A stretch of 64,000 nucleotides of DNA from positions 62,001 to 126,000 of the forward strand of contig NZ_CADCST010000065.1 in NCBI RefSeq assembly GCF_902804485.1, read 5' to 3'. This stretch comes from Flavobacterium collinsii (GTDB lineage: Bacteria; Bacteroidota; Bacteroidia; Flavobacteriales; Flavobacteriaceae). The translations under genes were made by a program, and so were the position numbers. Below are positions 50,744 through 60,404 of the stretch, in pieces. A model generated the notes under the pieces. It worked only from the letters and a program-made list of their open reading frames with translations. It did no database searches and had not been told where the DNA came from. Numbering within the stretch: position 1 is the first letter of the stretch; the number at the start of each line of letters is the position of its first letter.

Positions 50744-51997
50744 ATGATTCATACTGAAAATAGCCTATCGTCAAAATCAGAGGTTTTGATTGAAAAAGAA
50801 AATAAATACGGAGCTCACAATTATCACCCGCTTCCTGTTGTGTTAGAAAGAGGAGAAGGGGTATATGTTTGGGACGTAGACGGAAAAAAATACTTTGATT
50901 TTTTATCTGCTTATTCAGCTGTGAATCAGGGGCACTGCCATCCTAAGATCGTAAAAGCAATGGTTGATCAGGCACAAAAACTTACTTTGACTTCCCGTGC
51001 TTTTTACAATGACAGATTAGGTAATTACGAAGAATTTATAACTAAATATTTTGGTTTTGATAAAGTTCTTCCAATGAATACCGGCGCTGAAGCTGTTGAA
51101 ACGGCTCTTAAAATATGTAGAAAATGGGCTTATGAAGTAAAAGGAATTTCTGAAAACCAGGCTCAGGTTATTGTTTGTGAAAATAACTTTCATGGAAGAA
51201 CAACTACAATCATTTCATTTTCGAATGATGAAGGAGCGCGTAAAAATTTCGGACCTTTTACAGATGGATTTATAAAAATTGAATACGATAATCTGGAGGC
51301 TCTTGAAAAAGCACTCGAATCATCAAAGAATATTGCAGGATTTTTAGTAGAACCAATTCAGGGTGAAGCAGGAGTATATGTGCCTTCTGAAGGATATTTG
51401 GCGAAAGCTAAAGCCTTGTGCGAGAAACATAATGTTTTGTTTATTGCTGATGAGGTTCAGACCGGAATTGCGCGTACCGGAAAATTATTAGCCGTACACC
51501 ATGAAAATGTGCAACCTGATATTTTAATTTTAGGTAAAGCAATCTCAGGCGGAGTATATCCGGTATCAGCAGTATTGTGTAATGATGAAATTATGAATGT
51601 GATTAAACCAGGACAACACGGATCTACTTTTGGAGGGAATCCTGTTGCTGCTGCAGTTGCAATTGCCGCTCTTGAAGTGATAAAAGAAGAAAATCTTGCC
51701 GAAAATGCAGAACGTCTGGGAGTGATTTTAAGAAAAGGATTAAACGAAATCGCAGAGCGTAATGATTTGATTACACTGGTTCGCGGTAAAGGTTTGTTAA
51801 ATGCAATTGTAATTAATTGTGGTGAAGATTCAGATCTGGCATGGGAAATTTGCCTGAAATTCAGAGATAATGGATTATTGGCAAAACCAACTCACGGAAA
51901 TAAAATTAGACTGGCACCGCCATTGGTGATGACAGAAACTCAAATTCAGGAATGTCTTGAAATTATCGAGAAATCACTGAATGACTTCAAAAACTAG
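50744..51997 (+). CDS. rocD: Ornithine aminotransferase
   Basis: The 417-residue class III aminotransferase begins [20 protein letters not shown], the typical ornithine aminotransferase opening. Further motifs are [28 protein letters not shown], the cofactor Asp region [17 protein letters not shown], and the PLP Lys in [17 protein letters not shown] (near 263). The enzyme transfers the delta-amino group of ornithine to 2-oxoglutarate, giving glutamate semialdehyde, in arginine breakdown or proline synthesis. Divergent from the Lrp gene. Confidence 0.95.
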   Translation: MIHTENSLSSKSEVLIEKENKYGAHNYHPLPVVLERGEGVYVWDVDGKKYFDFLSAYSAVNQGHCHPKIVKAMVDQAQKLTLTSRAFYNDRLGNYEEFITKYFGFDKVLPMNTGAEAVETALKICRKWAYEVKGISENQAQVIVCENNFHGRTTTIISFSNDEGARKNFGPFTDGFIKIEYDNLEALEKALESSKNIAGFLVEPIQGEAGVYVPSEGYLAKAKALCEKHNVLFIADEVQTGIARTGKLLAVHHENVQPDILILGKAISGGVYPVSAVLCNDEIMNVIKPGQHGSTFGGNPVAAAVAIAALEVIKEENLAENAERLGVILRKGLNEIAERNDLITLVRGKGLLNAIVINCGEDSDLAWEICLKFRDNGLLAKPTHGNKIRLAPPLVMTETQIQECLEIIEKSLNDFKN

Positions 51998-52020
51998 ATT
52001 TTTTTTGATTTTAGTATGTA

Positions 52021-52052
52021 AAAAAACATCCCGCTAAACGGGATGTTTTTTT
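52021..52052. terminator. Bidirectional terminator between rocD and the SusD gene
   Basis: AACATCCCG (52025-52033) and CGGGATGTT (52039-52047) form a 9-bp stem flanked by A residues on one side and T residues on the other, serving both convergent transcripts. Confidence 0.9.
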
Positions 52053-52063
52053 TGATTTATACA

Positions 52064-53461
52064 TTACTTGCTGTAACCCGGATTCTGGGTGATTTTTTTG
52101 TTGGCATCCATTTCCGAGATTGGAATAGGAAATACCAGTATATCTGCATCATAAGATAATAATTCAGATCCGTCACCATCGCCACTTACATCAATGGAGC
52201 CTTTTGTTCTTCGGATATCGTGAATGGAAAAGCCTTCCATTGCCAGTTCCAGTTGACGCTCCAATAAAATACCGCCAAGCGTTATTGCGGTTAAATTTTC
52301 GGCATTGGCTCTTGTTCGGATGATGTTGATATCGTCAAGCGGAGTATTGCCCACCGCTGTCCCGGCCTGAAAGTTTGCTTCGGCTCTGATGAGGTACATT
52401 TCAGCCAGACGAATAACCCCTACATTGGCAAATTGATTAGTAAATTTTAAAGTCAGTAATCTGTCATTTGCAGGATTTACATAATTGAAATTTGCACGAT
52501 CGTCGTTAGGATCGGTAAATTTTTCCAGATAAGGATCTCTGATCGAAATATCACCTCCGCGTCCTCCTTTATCTTCTGCAGCATAAAAAGTAATGGCATC
52601 ATTTGTTCCGGTTTGTTTTGTAATCTGGATAGCAAAAACATCCTCGGCCTGATCGGTATCATGATTAAAGGCATCTGCATATTTTGTAGACAAAGAGTGT
52701 CCACTGTTTTTGATGACATCATTGGCAGCGTCTCTTGCCAAAGCGTAATTACCCTGTTGCAGATATACTCTCGCTAATAAGGCTTTTGCAGCATATTTAT
52801 CAGCATAAAAACTATTGTCTTTAGGAAGATTAGTGTAAGCGAGATTTAATCCGTCAATGATTACTTTGTATACTTCAGCGACGGTACTTCTTTCTTTTGA
52901 TAAATCGGCGTTGAAATCATAAATGGCTTTGTCTCTTAGTACAATTCCTAATTGATTATTGGCCTGACCGCTAACGTATGGTTTTGCAAAAAAGCGCACT
53001 AAATCAAAATAAGCAAGTGATCTTAAAAAATTAGCTTCACCGATCATTCGGGTTTGTTTGGCCGGGTCTTTTACTTTGTCGATATTATCAATAACAGTAT
53101 TGGCTGCGTTTATGATTTCGTAACATCTCGAGTAAGTTCCTGTAATGATTACGTTATCAGCAAGCATTTTTTTGATATACATCTGTCTTAATTCTCCAAA
53201 AGTTCCTCTAAACCTAAAGTCAGTAGTAGCGGTAACACCTGTTGCTCCCAGTAAATCGGCATAAACTAAGATCCTTCCTCCATAAGCATTTCCGTATGCG
53301 GCAAGAGCATAGGTTCCGGTGAGTACATTGGTAACTCCTTCTTCTGTATTTAAGGTAATAGAAGCATCTTCTCTTTGTCTTGGTTCTATGTTTAATTCAT
53401 CTTGACAGCTTGTAAAAAAGACTGCAAAAAGCATAAATAATAGTATAGTGTTTGATTTCAT
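52064..53461 (-). CDS. SusD/RagB family outer-membrane lipoprotein
   Basis: The 465-residue protein has a lipoprotein signal (MKSNTILLFMLFAVFFTSCQ, Cys 19). It shows SusD features: ANTVIDNIDKV, IGEANFLRSLAYFDLVRFF (TPR region), and the C-terminal GNTPLDDINIIRTRANA and LELAMEGFSIHDIRRTKG. SusD-like proteins form the lid of SusC channels and capture glycans or other ligands at the cell surface. The start lies 10 bp past the SusC gene stop, so they form one operon. Confidence 0.95.
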   Translation of the reverse strand: MKSNTILLFMLFAVFFTSCQDELNIEPRQREDASITLNTEEGVTNVLTGTYALAAYGNAYGGRILVYADLLGATGVTATTDFRFRGTFGELRQMYIKKMLADNVIITGTYSRCYEIINAANTVIDNIDKVKDPAKQTRMIGEANFLRSLAYFDLVRFFAKPYVSGQANNQLGIVLRDKAIYDFNADLSKERSTVAEVYKVIIDGLNLAYTNLPKDNSFYADKYAAKALLARVYLQQGNYALARDAANDVIKNSGHSLSTKYADAFNHDTDQAEDVFAIQITKQTGTNDAITFYAAEDKGGRGGDISIRDPYLEKFTDPNDDRANFNYVNPANDRLLTLKFTNQFANVGVIRLAEMYLIRAEANFQAGTAVGNTPLDDINIIRTRANAENLTAITLGGILLERQLELAMEGFSIHDIRRTKGSIDVSGDGDGSELLSYDADILVFPIPISEMDANKKITQNPGYSK

Positions 53462-53471
53462 TTTGATCGAT

Positions 53472-56400
53472 TTAAAAATTGATATTTACTCCCATAGCGA
53501 TAGTTCTGGCTGGTGGAGCCGAATAGAATTCCTCTCCAACATTAGGATTCGCTCTCGAGATGTCATCTCTTCGTGACTCAGGATCAGAACCTTTATAATT
53601 GGTAAAAGTCAATAAATTTACAGCTGTCATGTATACTCTTAAATTGCTCATTCCCATATCGCTTACTGTCTTTTTAGGTAATGAATATCCTAAAGTCAGG
53701 TTTCTTAAACGTATGAAATCTGATTTGCCAAGGTAACGGCTTGAATTTTGGGTACCGTTTGACCCTCCAAATCTTGCCTGAGGTACATTGGTAATGTCTC
53801 CCGGTTTTTGCCAACGGTCTAACTGATCGAGAGTCTGGTTGTCAAAATAATCGGCTGCTGTAGACTGATAAATTCCCGCAGTGTTATAAATGCTGGCTCC
53901 CCATTCTCCCTGAAATGTAAATGAAAAATCAACTCCTTTGTACAGGATCGTATTGGTAAGCCCTGACATTAAGGTTGGAAATGGATTCCCAAGAATGGTT
54001 CTTTGTGCTTGACTATAGTCATTAGTGGTACTTTTGTCAATAGTTCCATCGGCATTTTTTGTGTTTTTTACAAAAAGAGCATCTCCGTTTGCCGGGTCAA
54101 CTCCTGCGTATTCTACCAGATAGAAAGATGAAATGTTTTCGCCAACTCTATTAATGGTGTAACTGTTAATTACATCTGCATTGTTATTAGGAAGCGTTTT
54201 TACTTTAGATTCATTTGTAGTTAGGTTGAAACTTGTAGTCCAGGTAAAATTTTCGGTTGTGATATTTTTAGTATTTAACGTAAATTCGAAACCACTGCTT
54301 CTGATTTTACCAATATTTTTACTGATAGTTCCATCAGGGCCGGCACCTGCGCTTTTTGGAAGCGGAGCATCAAAGAGTAGTCCGTCTGTATCTTTTTGAT
54401 AGTAGTCGGCTTCAAAAGTAATTTTATCTAAAAAGCCCAGTTCGGCACCAAAATCGATTTGAGTTGATTTTTCCCAAGTTAGGTTATTATTTCCAGGTTG
54501 AAAGAATGTTAATCCGGATTTTAAATTATAGGGATTCGGGCGGTACAATTGGCGAGAGGCGAAATTTCCAATTTCGGCATTTCCTAATTTACCCCAGCTT
54601 CCTTTTATTTTCAAATAGGTTAAAACCGGATTCTCTTTTAGGAAATTTTCCTGAGAGATTACCCAACCGGCAGAAAGTGCAGGAAAAACACCAAAGCGTT
54701 CGTTTTTTCCAAAACGGGAAGAACCGTCACGACGAATACTGGCTTTGAAAAGGTATTTGCCGTCAAAGGCGTAATTTAACCTTCCAAATTGAGATACAAA
54801 GGCATAGTCGGTTTCGTTTCCAGCTCCGGCATTAACTTCCGCTCCGCCGTCGATCGTCTGAAAACCGTCATTTGGGAAATAGATACTGGTTACGTCCTGA
54901 TACCTGCGGTTGTATTTGTTAAGTTCCATACCCGCAACAACATTTAGAACGTGTTTTTCTGCAAATGTTTTGTCGTAAGTAAAGTAGTTACTAAAAACAT
55001 AATTTTCAGTATTTACTGAGGTAGCAAATACCTCACCGTCTGTTGCCATAAACGGAGCATTTTTTCCTTGCCAGTAGTCTTCTGTCTGAGTTAAATAATC
55101 GTAAGAGAAATCAGAATTGAATTTCAGACCTTTTACTATTTTAAGTTCGCCAAAAACTTTTCCGGTAAGTCTACGCATGTTCGTTTTCCAGAAAGTATTG
55201 TCTTTAGCTAATAAATAGTTAGCATATTCTGTATTTGGGTTTGCCGTTCCGTCTGCCAGTCTTGCTTGTGATACAGGAGACTGCGCTACGGATTGTAAAG
55301 GGGACGTAAAAGAGTTATCATCCTGAACTCTGTTGATGATGGCTCTTGAAAAACCAAGGTTCATCCCAACTGTAAATCGATCGGATACTTTATGAGATAT
55401 GTTTGATCTTCCTGTTATTCTCTCCAGACTGTTGCTGTCGATAATTCCGGTTGTATTATTGTAAGCTCCTGAAAAGAAGTATCTGGTTTTGTCGTCTCCG
55501 CCGGAAACCGAAAAATCAGCATCAGTTGTATATCCCGTTTGAAAGGCGATATCCTGCCAGTCCGTATCGACTTCACCGTTTCTCCAGTTAGTTCCCTGAG
55601 CCAGACGATCTAGTTCTTCTTCTACCGAGGCTAAATCGTCAACATTTTTTCCGGCTTCACGCAATAGTTCTACGTATTGTTTTGAGTTTAACCATTTTCT
55701 TTTGTGAGTGGCTTCGCTAACACCTTGTGAGAAATTAAGGGTGAAAGTTCCTTTTCCGTCTTTCCCTTTTTTGGTAGTGATGATTACCACTCCATTAGCT
55801 CCACGTGCACCATAAATCGCTGCAGAAGAAGCATCTTTTAAGACGTCAATAGACTCAATTTCGTTAGGGCTCAAAGTTAATAATGGATTTGTTGGCGCTC
55901 CGTTGCTGGATTCGTTGTCTGTAATCAGGGGGATTCCATCTAAAACGTATAGTGGCTGTGTTCCGGCACTAATACTGGCAGCACCACGAACCCTAACATT
56001 AATACCACCTTCAACTTTACCATTTGTCTGAGTGATTTGTACACCGGCAAGTTTACCCACCAATGCATTTTGAACGTTTGAAACAGGTATTTGCTGGATA
56101 TCTTTAGCCGTAACGCGGGCAATATTGTCCGTTAAATTCTTCTTAGTCTGTGTTCCGTAACCAACGACCAAAACGGCTTCGAGTTCATTTTGAGTTTCGA
56201 CCAGTTGAACGGTCATTAAATTGGAGGCAGGAACATGTACAGTTGAGAAACTGACATAACTTACGGTTAGGATGTCTCCTTTTTTTGCTGTTATTTTAAA
56301 ATTTCCGTCAAAATCAGTTTGAGTACTGATTTTTGTTCCTTTTACAAGAATGTTAACTCCCGGAAGCGGAATTTTTTTTGAGTCAGTAACTGTCCCTGTA

Positions 56401-56480
56401 ATAGATCCTTCTTGTGCATTGACTGTTTGCATAAATAATGCAATCAATAGCCCTAAAAATAGCTTAAAGTTGATTTTCAT
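53472..56480 (-). CDS. SusC/RagA family TonB-dependent outer-membrane transporter
   Basis: The 1002-residue protein has a signal peptide (about 1-22), a carboxypeptidase-regulatory-like domain (about 25-100, GSITGTVTDSKKIPLPGVNI), then the plug domain with IARVTAKDIQQIPVSNVQNA and the SusC signature RVRGAASISAGTQPLYVLDG (near 165-185), and a C-terminal beta barrel ending in Phe (VNINF). It imports ligands captured by the SusD partner using TonB energy. No glycoside hydrolase or sugar sensor adjoins, which argues against an ordinary polysaccharide locus; the nearby sulfur genes suggest a sulfur-containing substrate (inference). Confidence 0.95.
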   Translation of the reverse strand: MKINFKLFLGLLIALFMQTVNAQEGSITGTVTDSKKIPLPGVNILVKGTKISTQTDFDGNFKITAKKGDILTVSYVSFSTVHVPASNLMTVQLVETQNELEAVLVVGYGTQTKKNLTDNIARVTAKDIQQIPVSNVQNALVGKLAGVQITQTNGKVEGGINVRVRGAASISAGTQPLYVLDGIPLITDNESSNGAPTNPLLTLSPNEIESIDVLKDASSAAIYGARGANGVVIITTKKGKDGKGTFTLNFSQGVSEATHKRKWLNSKQYVELLREAGKNVDDLASVEEELDRLAQGTNWRNGEVDTDWQDIAFQTGYTTDADFSVSGGDDKTRYFFSGAYNNTTGIIDSNSLERITGRSNISHKVSDRFTVGMNLGFSRAIINRVQDDNSFTSPLQSVAQSPVSQARLADGTANPNTEYANYLLAKDNTFWKTNMRRLTGKVFGELKIVKGLKFNSDFSYDYLTQTEDYWQGKNAPFMATDGEVFATSVNTENYVFSNYFTYDKTFAEKHVLNVVAGMELNKYNRRYQDVTSIYFPNDGFQTIDGGAEVNAGAGNETDYAFVSQFGRLNYAFDGKYLFKASIRRDGSSRFGKNERFGVFPALSAGWVISQENFLKENPVLTYLKIKGSWGKLGNAEIGNFASRQLYRPNPYNLKSGLTFFQPGNNNLTWEKSTQIDFGAELGFLDKITFEADYYQKDTDGLLFDAPLPKSAGAGPDGTISKNIGKIRSSGFEFTLNTKNITTENFTWTTSFNLTTNESKVKTLPNNNADVINSYTINRVGENISSFYLVEYAGVDPANGDALFVKNTKNADGTIDKSTTNDYSQAQRTILGNPFPTLMSGLTNTILYKGVDFSFTFQGEWGASIYNTAGIYQSTAADYFDNQTLDQLDRWQKPGDITNVPQARFGGSNGTQNSSRYLGKSDFIRLRNLTLGYSLPKKTVSDMGMSNLRVYMTAVNLLTFTNYKGSDPESRRDDISRANPNVGEEFYSAPPARTIAMGVNINF

Positions 56481-56878
56481 TTTTCAATATGTTAGGATTA
56501 GTTCTCTCAAATATCTTAATTTTTTGTTAACGATTTGCTTTTGTTTAACAATAAAAATCACTTAAATAGTTATTTTTGTGTTATTTATAACATTTTAGCC
56601 CGAATCTAGAGCTTTCTCACAAAAAGAGTGAGTTTTATTATTTATAATGTAATCGATTTCTTTTTTATTTAAATTAAATAATGTGATTTAACAAAAAATA
56701 GGATTTGATTTCAAATATTATTGGTTTTGTGTGGTTATTTTTTAATAAGCTTTTTTTTCTTAACATAAAAAAAGCGACTGTCCGAAAACAATCGCTTTTG
56801 GTTATAATTACTCAAAATATCAAAAAAAGTAACTATTTTTTTAGAGAAGCCTAAGAAGACATTGCCCTGTATTATTTT
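56481..56878. other. Region upstream of the SusC gene
   Basis: This 398-bp AT-rich gap holds the cargo-gene terminator at 56767-56802 and presumably the SusC promoter; GATATTTG on the minus strand (56508-56515) matches TAnnTTTG at 7 of 8 positions. No small gene, anti-sigma factor or other repeat is visible. Confidence 0.45.
56767..56802 (-). terminator. Terminator of the encapsulin-cysteine desulfurase operon
   Basis: On the minus strand AAAAGCGATTGT and ACAGTCGCTTTT pair with one mismatch around a short loop and are followed by T residues, about 80 bp after the cargo gene stop. It separates this transcript from the SusC gene. Confidence 0.8.
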
Positions 56879-58816
56879 TTAAAATCTAACTTTTTTAAGT
56901 TCCCATAAGGTTTTGATAAAAGTATCGACATCCTGGGTGGTATTGTAAAAAGCCAGAGACGGACGAACAGTAGTTTCGACACCCATTCTTCGCAAAATAG
57001 GCTGCGCACAATGATGTCCGGTTCGTACTGCAACACCTTCTTTATTTAAAGCTTGTCCCACTTGATCGTTTGTGTAGCCTTGTAAATTAAATGAAAGAAC
57101 ACTTGCTTTATTTGCTGCTGTACCTATCAATCGGACACCCGGAATTTCTTTTAGCAATTTTGTAGCATAGTTTAACAACTGATGTTCGTACTGACCTATC
57201 GCATCTATTCCTAGTTTTGTTACATAATCTATTGCAGCCCCAAGACCAATTGCGTCGGCAATATTTCCTGTTCCGGCTTCAAAACGATTAGGGGCTTTGT
57301 GGTATTTTATTTCCTCAAAAGTGACATCCTGAATCATGTTCCCACCAGATTGGTAAGGATGCATTTCATTCAGTAAATCTTCCTTTCCATATAAAGCGCC
57401 AATTCCCGTAGGCCCAAAAAGTTTGTGTCCGGAGAAAACCAGCCAGTCCGGATTTAAATCCTGAACATCAACCTTCATATGTGAAACCGATTGTGCACCA
57501 TCAATTAGAACTTTTGCTCCAACAGCATGAGCCATTTCAATAATCTTTTTAGCCGGTGTTACAGTTCCCAATGCATTTGATACCTGAGTAAAAGCAACCA
57601 GACGTGTTTTTGAATTCAGCAATTTTGCATATTCATCCAGTAAAATTTGTCCGTCATCGTCAACCGGAATTACACGAAGTTTTAATCCTTTTTTATCTGC
57701 CAGACGTTTCCACGGAACAATATTCGCATGATGTTCTAAATTACTGACAATGATTTCGTCACCGGCAACTAAGTTATAATCACCCCAACTCTGTGCCACA
57801 AGATTAATACCTTCAGTAGCACCACGAACAAATACAATTTCGTTTACGGAGCCGGCATTCAGGAACGTTTTTACTTTTTCGCGGGCAGCTTCATAAGCAT
57901 CCGATGCGCGTGCAGCCAATTCGTGAGCAGCACGATGGATATTCGAATTTTCATGTTCGTAGAAATAGGCAATACGATCAATAACCGATTGCGGTTTTTG
58001 TGTTGTGGCAGCATTATCAAACCAAACCAAAGGTTTTCCGTTTACGGTTTCTCTTAGAATAGGAAAATCTTTTTTGATGCGGTTAGCATCAAAATGGGAA
58101 CCGGAAATACGACCAAAATCTTGTTTTTCAAAAGTATTACCAACGATTAAAATCGAATTTCTCTGATCAAAAGCAAACGGATTTTGTTCTAAAAAGTAGT
58201 ACGAATTTGATATCTCTTTTCCGTTTAACGGAAGATTGGTACGTTTTATAAATTGTGTATCCACAAAAGCCAATGCTGCTTTTAATTCGGTTTCAAACGA
58301 AGAACCTTGGTTTTGAAAAGGCAGGTATTCATTATTTAAAAGCAATTTCGAAAAAATACTTTCTTCATTTAGCTGAGCGGCTCCGTTATTCCCGAAATTT
58401 TCGTCATAAAAACCGGTTTGCGGATTGTTGACATTTACATTATTTCCGTGTGAAATTCCTAATGGATTAGTTTCACTTTGAGGATCAAATCCGGCTCCGG
58501 CATTTGGATATAAAGCCGAAGCTCCTGAGCCATAATTAGCAACAGTTGGCGCTGCTCCAAATCCGCTAAATGCTGGTAAAGCAGTAGGTGAAGCTGGCGC
58601 ATCCTGCAAGGGCAGGGCTGCCGGGTTGTGGCCACTGAAGTTCCCCGAATTAAGGAAGGTTTCTGCAACTTTTGTGGCACGGGGATGTTCATTACGATCA
58701 GGACTTAACGAAATCTCTTTGGGAAATTCGTTAGGTAACGTACTGAACAATTCGTTAGCCAAAAGCTGCAAATCCTCAATGTTGGGTAAACCGTTGTTGT
58801 TAGTATTTATACTCAT
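56879..58816 (-). CDS. Cysteine desulfurase, family 2A encapsulin cargo protein
   Basis: From the ATG at 58816 the protein is 645 residues (649 from the alternative ATG at 58828). Counting from 58828, residues about 246-649 are a SufS-type desulfurase: FDNAATTQKPQSVIDRI, PLP Lys in VFSGHKLFGPTG (near 469) and catalytic Cys in VRTGHHCAQPILRRMG (near 607). It takes sulfur from L-cysteine as an enzyme persulfide. About 245 N-terminal residues have no SufS counterpart; the part around 65-150 is rich in Ala, Pro, Gly and Asn and disordered, matching the long targeting domain that directs such desulfurases into family 2A encapsulins. The gene overlaps the shell gene by 17 bp. Confidence 0.92.
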   Translation of the reverse strand: MSINTNNNGLPNIEDLQLLANELFSTLPNEFPKEISLSPDRNEHPRATKVAETFLNSGNFSGHNPAALPLQDAPASPTALPAFSGFGAAPTVANYGSGASALYPNAGAGFDPQSETNPLGISHGNNVNVNNPQTGFYDENFGNNGAAQLNEESIFSKLLLNNEYLPFQNQGSSFETELKAALAFVDTQFIKRTNLPLNGKEISNSYYFLEQNPFAFDQRNSILIVGNTFEKQDFGRISGSHFDANRIKKDFPILRETVNGKPLVWFDNAATTQKPQSVIDRIAYFYEHENSNIHRAAHELAARASDAYEAAREKVKTFLNAGSVNEIVFVRGATEGINLVAQSWGDYNLVAGDEIIVSNLEHHANIVPWKRLADKKGLKLRVIPVDDDGQILLDEYAKLLNSKTRLVAFTQVSNALGTVTPAKKIIEMAHAVGAKVLIDGAQSVSHMKVDVQDLNPDWLVFSGHKLFGPTGIGALYGKEDLLNEMHPYQSGGNMIQDVTFEEIKYHKAPNRFEAGTGNIADAIGLGAAIDYVTKLGIDAIGQYEHQLLNYATKLLKEIPGVRLIGTAANKASVLSFNLQGYTNDQVGQALNKEGVAVRTGHHCAQPILRRMGVETTVRPSLAFYNTTQDVDTFIKTLWELKKVRF

Positions 58817-59720
58817 GGTACTTTCCAATTTCTACATCTTCAAGAACGGCAATGGCATCGTCTACCAATACAGCCAGTGAGCAATATAGTGATACCAGAT
58901 AGGATGCAATTGCTTTTTCATTTATTCCCATAAAACGAACTGATAATCCCGGTGATTGTTCGCCTTGTAATCCTGGCTGAATTAATCCAATAACACCCTG
59001 ACGGCTTTCGCCTGTACGCAATAAAATGATTTTTGATTTTCCGTCTTTGATAGGCAATTTGTCGGATGGAATAAGCGGAATTCCTCTCCACGTTAAAAAT
59101 TGAGATCCAAACAAAGAGGTAGTAGGAGGAGGAACACCACGACGTGTACATTCACGGCCAAAAGCTGCAATTGCCAAAGGATGTAGTAAAAAGAATCCCG
59201 GTTCTTTCCACACTTTTGTTAGTAGTTCGTCTAAATCATCCGGAGTTGGTGCACCGGTTCTGGTTTTAATAACTTGCGAAGGCGCAACATTGCTGAGCAA
59301 ACCATAATCTTTATTATTGATTAATTCGCTTTCCTGACGCTCTTTAATGGTTTCGATCGCCAATCTAAGTTGCTCAGAAATCTGATTGTACGGTTTACTG
59401 TACAAATCTGAAACTCTTGTATGTACTTCAACAATTGTTTGAACTGCAGCCAGATTGTATTCTCTAGGATTATCGATATAATCGACAAAAGTATTGGGTA
59501 AAACCCTTTCGTCTCTTGCTGAACAATCTACTTCGATATGGCTTCCGTCTTTTACTTTATTCAAACGGAATACGCCCGATTCTACTGGTGTCCAATGCAA
59601 AAGATGCGTTAACCAACGTGGTGTAATTGTTCCAATTTGAGGAACGGTACGTGTTGCAATTGCTAATTGTCTTGCTGCAACATCTCCTAATGCTGTTTGT
59701 TGTTGTTTTGTTTCAGCCAT
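58800..59720 (-). CDS. Family 2A encapsulin shell protein (SrpI-like)
   Basis: The 306-residue protein opens with TALGDVAARQLAIATRTVPQ then GTITPRWLTHLLHWTPVESG, the conserved N-arm of SrpI/family 2A encapsulins, and continues with the HK97-like shell fold: ERVLPNTFVDYIDNPREYNL, the E-loop region, TKVWKEPGFFLLHPLAIAAFGRECTRRG, and SLFGSQFLTWRGIPLIPSDK ending GLIQPGLQGEQSPGLSVRFM. Sixty copies would form a roughly 24-nm cage around the desulfurase encoded next. In cyanobacteria this system is linked to sulfur starvation. Upstream lies a 684-bp gap with a palindrome at 59810-59826; the stop overlaps the cargo start. Confidence 0.95.
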   Translation of the reverse strand: MAETKQQQTALGDVAARQLAIATRTVPQIGTITPRWLTHLLHWTPVESGVFRLNKVKDGSHIEVDCSARDERVLPNTFVDYIDNPREYNLAAVQTIVEVHTRVSDLYSKPYNQISEQLRLAIETIKERQESELINNKDYGLLSNVAPSQVIKTRTGAPTPDDLDELLTKVWKEPGFFLLHPLAIAAFGRECTRRGVPPPTTSLFGSQFLTWRGIPLIPSDKLPIKDGKSKIILLRTGESRQGVIGLIQPGLQGEQSPGLSVRFMGINEKAIASYLVSLYCSLAVLVDDAIAVLEDVEIGKYHEYKY

Positions 59721-60404
59721 GGCTTAATGGTTTAATGGTTAATTTATTTTTTGCTGTAGTATTTTAAGAACTTTCATTCGTAAAAAAACAATTTTATCGT
59801 ACTAGTAAATTTAGTTTAAAACTAAAAACCCCCGAAATAAAAACCGTTTAATTTACAGTATAATAATATCTAAATTGTTGAATTATAAGGTTTATCAAGG
59901 TAGAACCTGCTTTTAAACGAATGATATTTTTGCTTGATAGGGTGATCCGGTTTCGTGCCCGTTACCAAAGAGAGGATCTGTTTGTGCTTGGGGATGAATT
60001 TCGATTTTAGGAATGAAATCGATTCAAAACGAAATAATGGAAGAATTAACGGCAGAAGCACATATAACAAAAAGTGTTATAGGTATATTTTTTTGGAAGG
60101 ATATAATTCGATGTACTTGCAGTTGTTTTCAAAATGTAGTTCTTTAAATTTTAATCTCTACTAATTCTATAGACAAAGTTAAATTTAAAATAATAAAATC
60201 CAAAAGTTTTTTAAAATTTATTCAGATGAGTGCAAGAAAACAGGTAAAGTATAGGATAGTTGATGTTTTAAAATACTGATTTACAGTTGTTTGTTTTTGG
60301 TTGTTTTCGAATATAAAAAAAGACAGAAAAAGAAGTAAGAGTTGTTTTTTTACTTATTTTTCTGTCTTTTTAAATGCTTTATAAAATGTAAAAAGAAGCT
60401 TCAA
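59721..60404. other. 684-bp gap upstream of the encapsulin gene
   Basis: No supported gene lies here. Contents: a palindrome TTTAGTTT-a-AAACTAAA at 59810-59826, possibly an operator for the encapsulin operon; a 44-codon plus-strand frame at 60013-60147 of unknown value; a more GC-balanced stretch near 59940-60005 that reads on the plus strand as a possible gene fragment; and the arylsulfatase terminator at 60317-60371. No clean TAnnTTTG element was found for the encapsulin gene. Confidence 0.45.
60317..60371 (-). terminator. Terminator of the arylsulfatase gene
   Basis: AAAAAGACAGAAAAA and its complement TTTTTCTGTCTTTTT pair over about 15 bp, extended by AGTAA/TACTT near the loop; on the minus strand a T run follows, about 35 bp after the stop. 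Confidence 0.9.

Noticed and set aside
52064..56480. SusC/SusD pair as a conventional polysaccharide utilisation locus
   Set aside because: No glycoside hydrolase, polysaccharide lyase or HTCS/ECF regulator gene is adjacent; the neighbours are sulfur-related or rocD.
59870..60070. A 66-codon minus-strand frame upstream of the encapsulin gene
   Set aside because: No family similarity, no promoter or conserved start, and composition typical of non-coding sequence.
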